From: Verrucomicrobiales bacterium
GTDB lineage: Bacteria > Verrucomicrobiota > Verrucomicrobiae > Limisphaerales > UBA9464
Length of the DNA stretch: 6,522 nt
NCBI GenBank assembly: GCA_005789375.1
Contig: SXXZ01000223.1
Location: 1 to 6,522, forward strand
Direction of reading: 5' to 3'
Shown piece by piece: positions 5,898 to 6,522 of the stretch. Under the pieces are notes generated by a model. That model saw only the letters and a list, made by a program, of their open reading frames with translations, ran no database searches and was not told the origin of the DNA. Position 1 is the stretch's first letter; each line of letters starts with the position of its first letter. The position numbers were made by a program, and so were the translations under genes.

Positions 5898-6522
5898 TTA
5901 CTGCGGCAACAGTCGCAGCACGGACTGAGGCAACTGATTGGCCTGGGCCAGCATGGCGGTGGTGGATTGATTGAGGATGTTTTGCCGCGAGAACTCAGTG
6001 CTTTCGCGGGCGACATCGACATCTTTGATCACCGAGCTGGCGGCGGTGAAATTCTCGATGGTGGCCGCGAGCTGGTCGTTAGCCATGTTAAGCCGGGACT
6101 GGAAGGCGCCAATGGTGGCTCGGTCGGCGGCCAATTGGTCGATGGCCTTGCGGATGCCGCTGAGTGCGGTCGTCGCGGCACCGGTCGTTGCGATTGAGCT
6201 GCCAGTGACTGCGGTATAGGTGGTAGAGTCCAAGTCCACACCCGTCATGTTGAAGGAGGTGCCCTCGGAATCGATGACGGACGCCACGTTTGACGCCGAG
6301 AACAGGCTGACCGAGTTGAACTCCTTGCCGCCCACGTTGCTGATGTAGCTGCTGAGCTGATCGAATTCGTTTTCGTAGAGGGCCCGGTCGGCGTCGCTCT
6401 TAGTACCGTCGAGCGAGAGCATGGCCAGTTCGCTCATACGGTTGAGGGTCTTGGACACCCGCTTGAGGTAGCCGTCCTGGGTGTTGGTGAACGACATCGC
6501 GTTGGCCACGTTATCCCGGGCG
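5898..6522 (-). CDS. Flagellin paralog, 5' end outside the window
   Basis: The frame is open to the right edge and yields 207 residues beginning A-R-D-N-V-A-N-A-M-S-F, which align with residue 62 onward of the downstream flagellin (A-K-D-N-V-S-N-A-Q-S-F). About 61 N-terminal residues are therefore missing, and an in-frame GTG at 6509 is internal, not the start. The last 17 residues are identical to the paralog, and much of the D1 region is too. The difference is concentrated in the central variable segment, where this copy is four residues shorter (V-D-L-D-S-T-T-Y-T-A-V-T-G-S-S-I). It is another D0/D1-only flagellin and probably joins the same filament. It is upstream of the complete copy in the transcription direction, with 61 bp between the stop and the next ATG, so the two may be co-transcribed. 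Confidence 0.95.
   Translation of the reverse strand, partial: ARDNVANAMSFTNTQDGYLKRVSKTLNRMSELAMLSLDGTKSDADRALYENEFDQLSSYISNVGGKEFNSVSLFSASNVASVIDSEGTSFNMTGVDLDSTTYTAVTGSSIATTGAATTALSGIRKAIDQLAADRATIGAFQSRLNMANDQLAATIENFTAASSVIKDVDVARESTEFSRQNILNQSTTAMLAQANQLPQSVLRLLPQ
6375..6425. repeat. 51-bp block identical to 5507-5557 (flagellin paralogs)
   Basis: This is the partner of the identical block in the neighbouring flagellin. The two copies lie 868 bp apart in direct orientation, so recombination between them would fuse the two genes and delete one copy. Confidence 0.9.

Noticed and set aside
1..6522. Search for a CRISPR array, insertion sequence, tRNA, toxin-antitoxin pair or other undescribed system
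   Set aside because: No spaced direct repeats, terminal inverted repeats, transposase motifs, tRNA-like folds or paired small ORFs are visible. The genes belong to common families and almost all the DNA is accounted for.

Overview
The window is an ordinary chromosomal stretch from a motile Gram-negative bacterium. A Verrucomicrobiota (PVC-group) origin is the best guess. The reasons are a secreted PQQ-type propeller opening with a W-x-Q-W-R-G-P-N-R-D-G motif, an orphan MCE/MlaD protein carrying glycine-rich G-x-G-T repeats, very short flagellins, moderately high GC, and no Shine-Dalgarno sequence at any visible start. This is inferred from gene style only; no marker gene proves it, and Planctomycetota or another lineage remains possible.

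Layout from left to right. Bases 1-95 (minus) are the N-terminal end of nadC (quinolinate phosphoribosyltransferase), which runs off the left edge. Bases 293-898 (minus) are an AhpC-type 2-Cys peroxiredoxin, followed by a very strong intrinsic terminator at 181-229. A divergent intergenic region separates it from a plus-strand gene (1045-2304) for a secreted PQQ-like beta-propeller protein. This gene has a plausible promoter placed so close to the ATG that the mRNA may be leaderless. It converges on a minus-strand MCE/MlaD-family protein (2346-3317). Upstream lies a minus-strand protein resembling a class I mannose-6-phosphate isomerase/cupin (3520-4788), with its own terminator and a candidate extended -10 promoter. 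The right end holds two tandem minus-strand flagellin genes: a complete one of 272 aa (5018-5836) and a 5'-truncated paralog (5898-6522 and beyond). A terminator follows the downstream flagellin.

The genes do not form one pathway. Apart from the flagellin pair they look like independent transcription units: NAD biosynthesis, peroxide detoxification, envelope-associated proteins, carbohydrate metabolism and motility. The three single minus-strand units each end in a recognisable hairpin plus T-tract. I see no mobile element, CRISPR array, tRNA, rRNA, defence system or other undescribed multi-gene system. The points most worth a second look are the non-standard metal-site motif of the isomerase-like protein, the 51-bp identity block shared by the flagellin paralogs, the absence of Shine-Dalgarno sequences, and the possible leaderless start at 1045.
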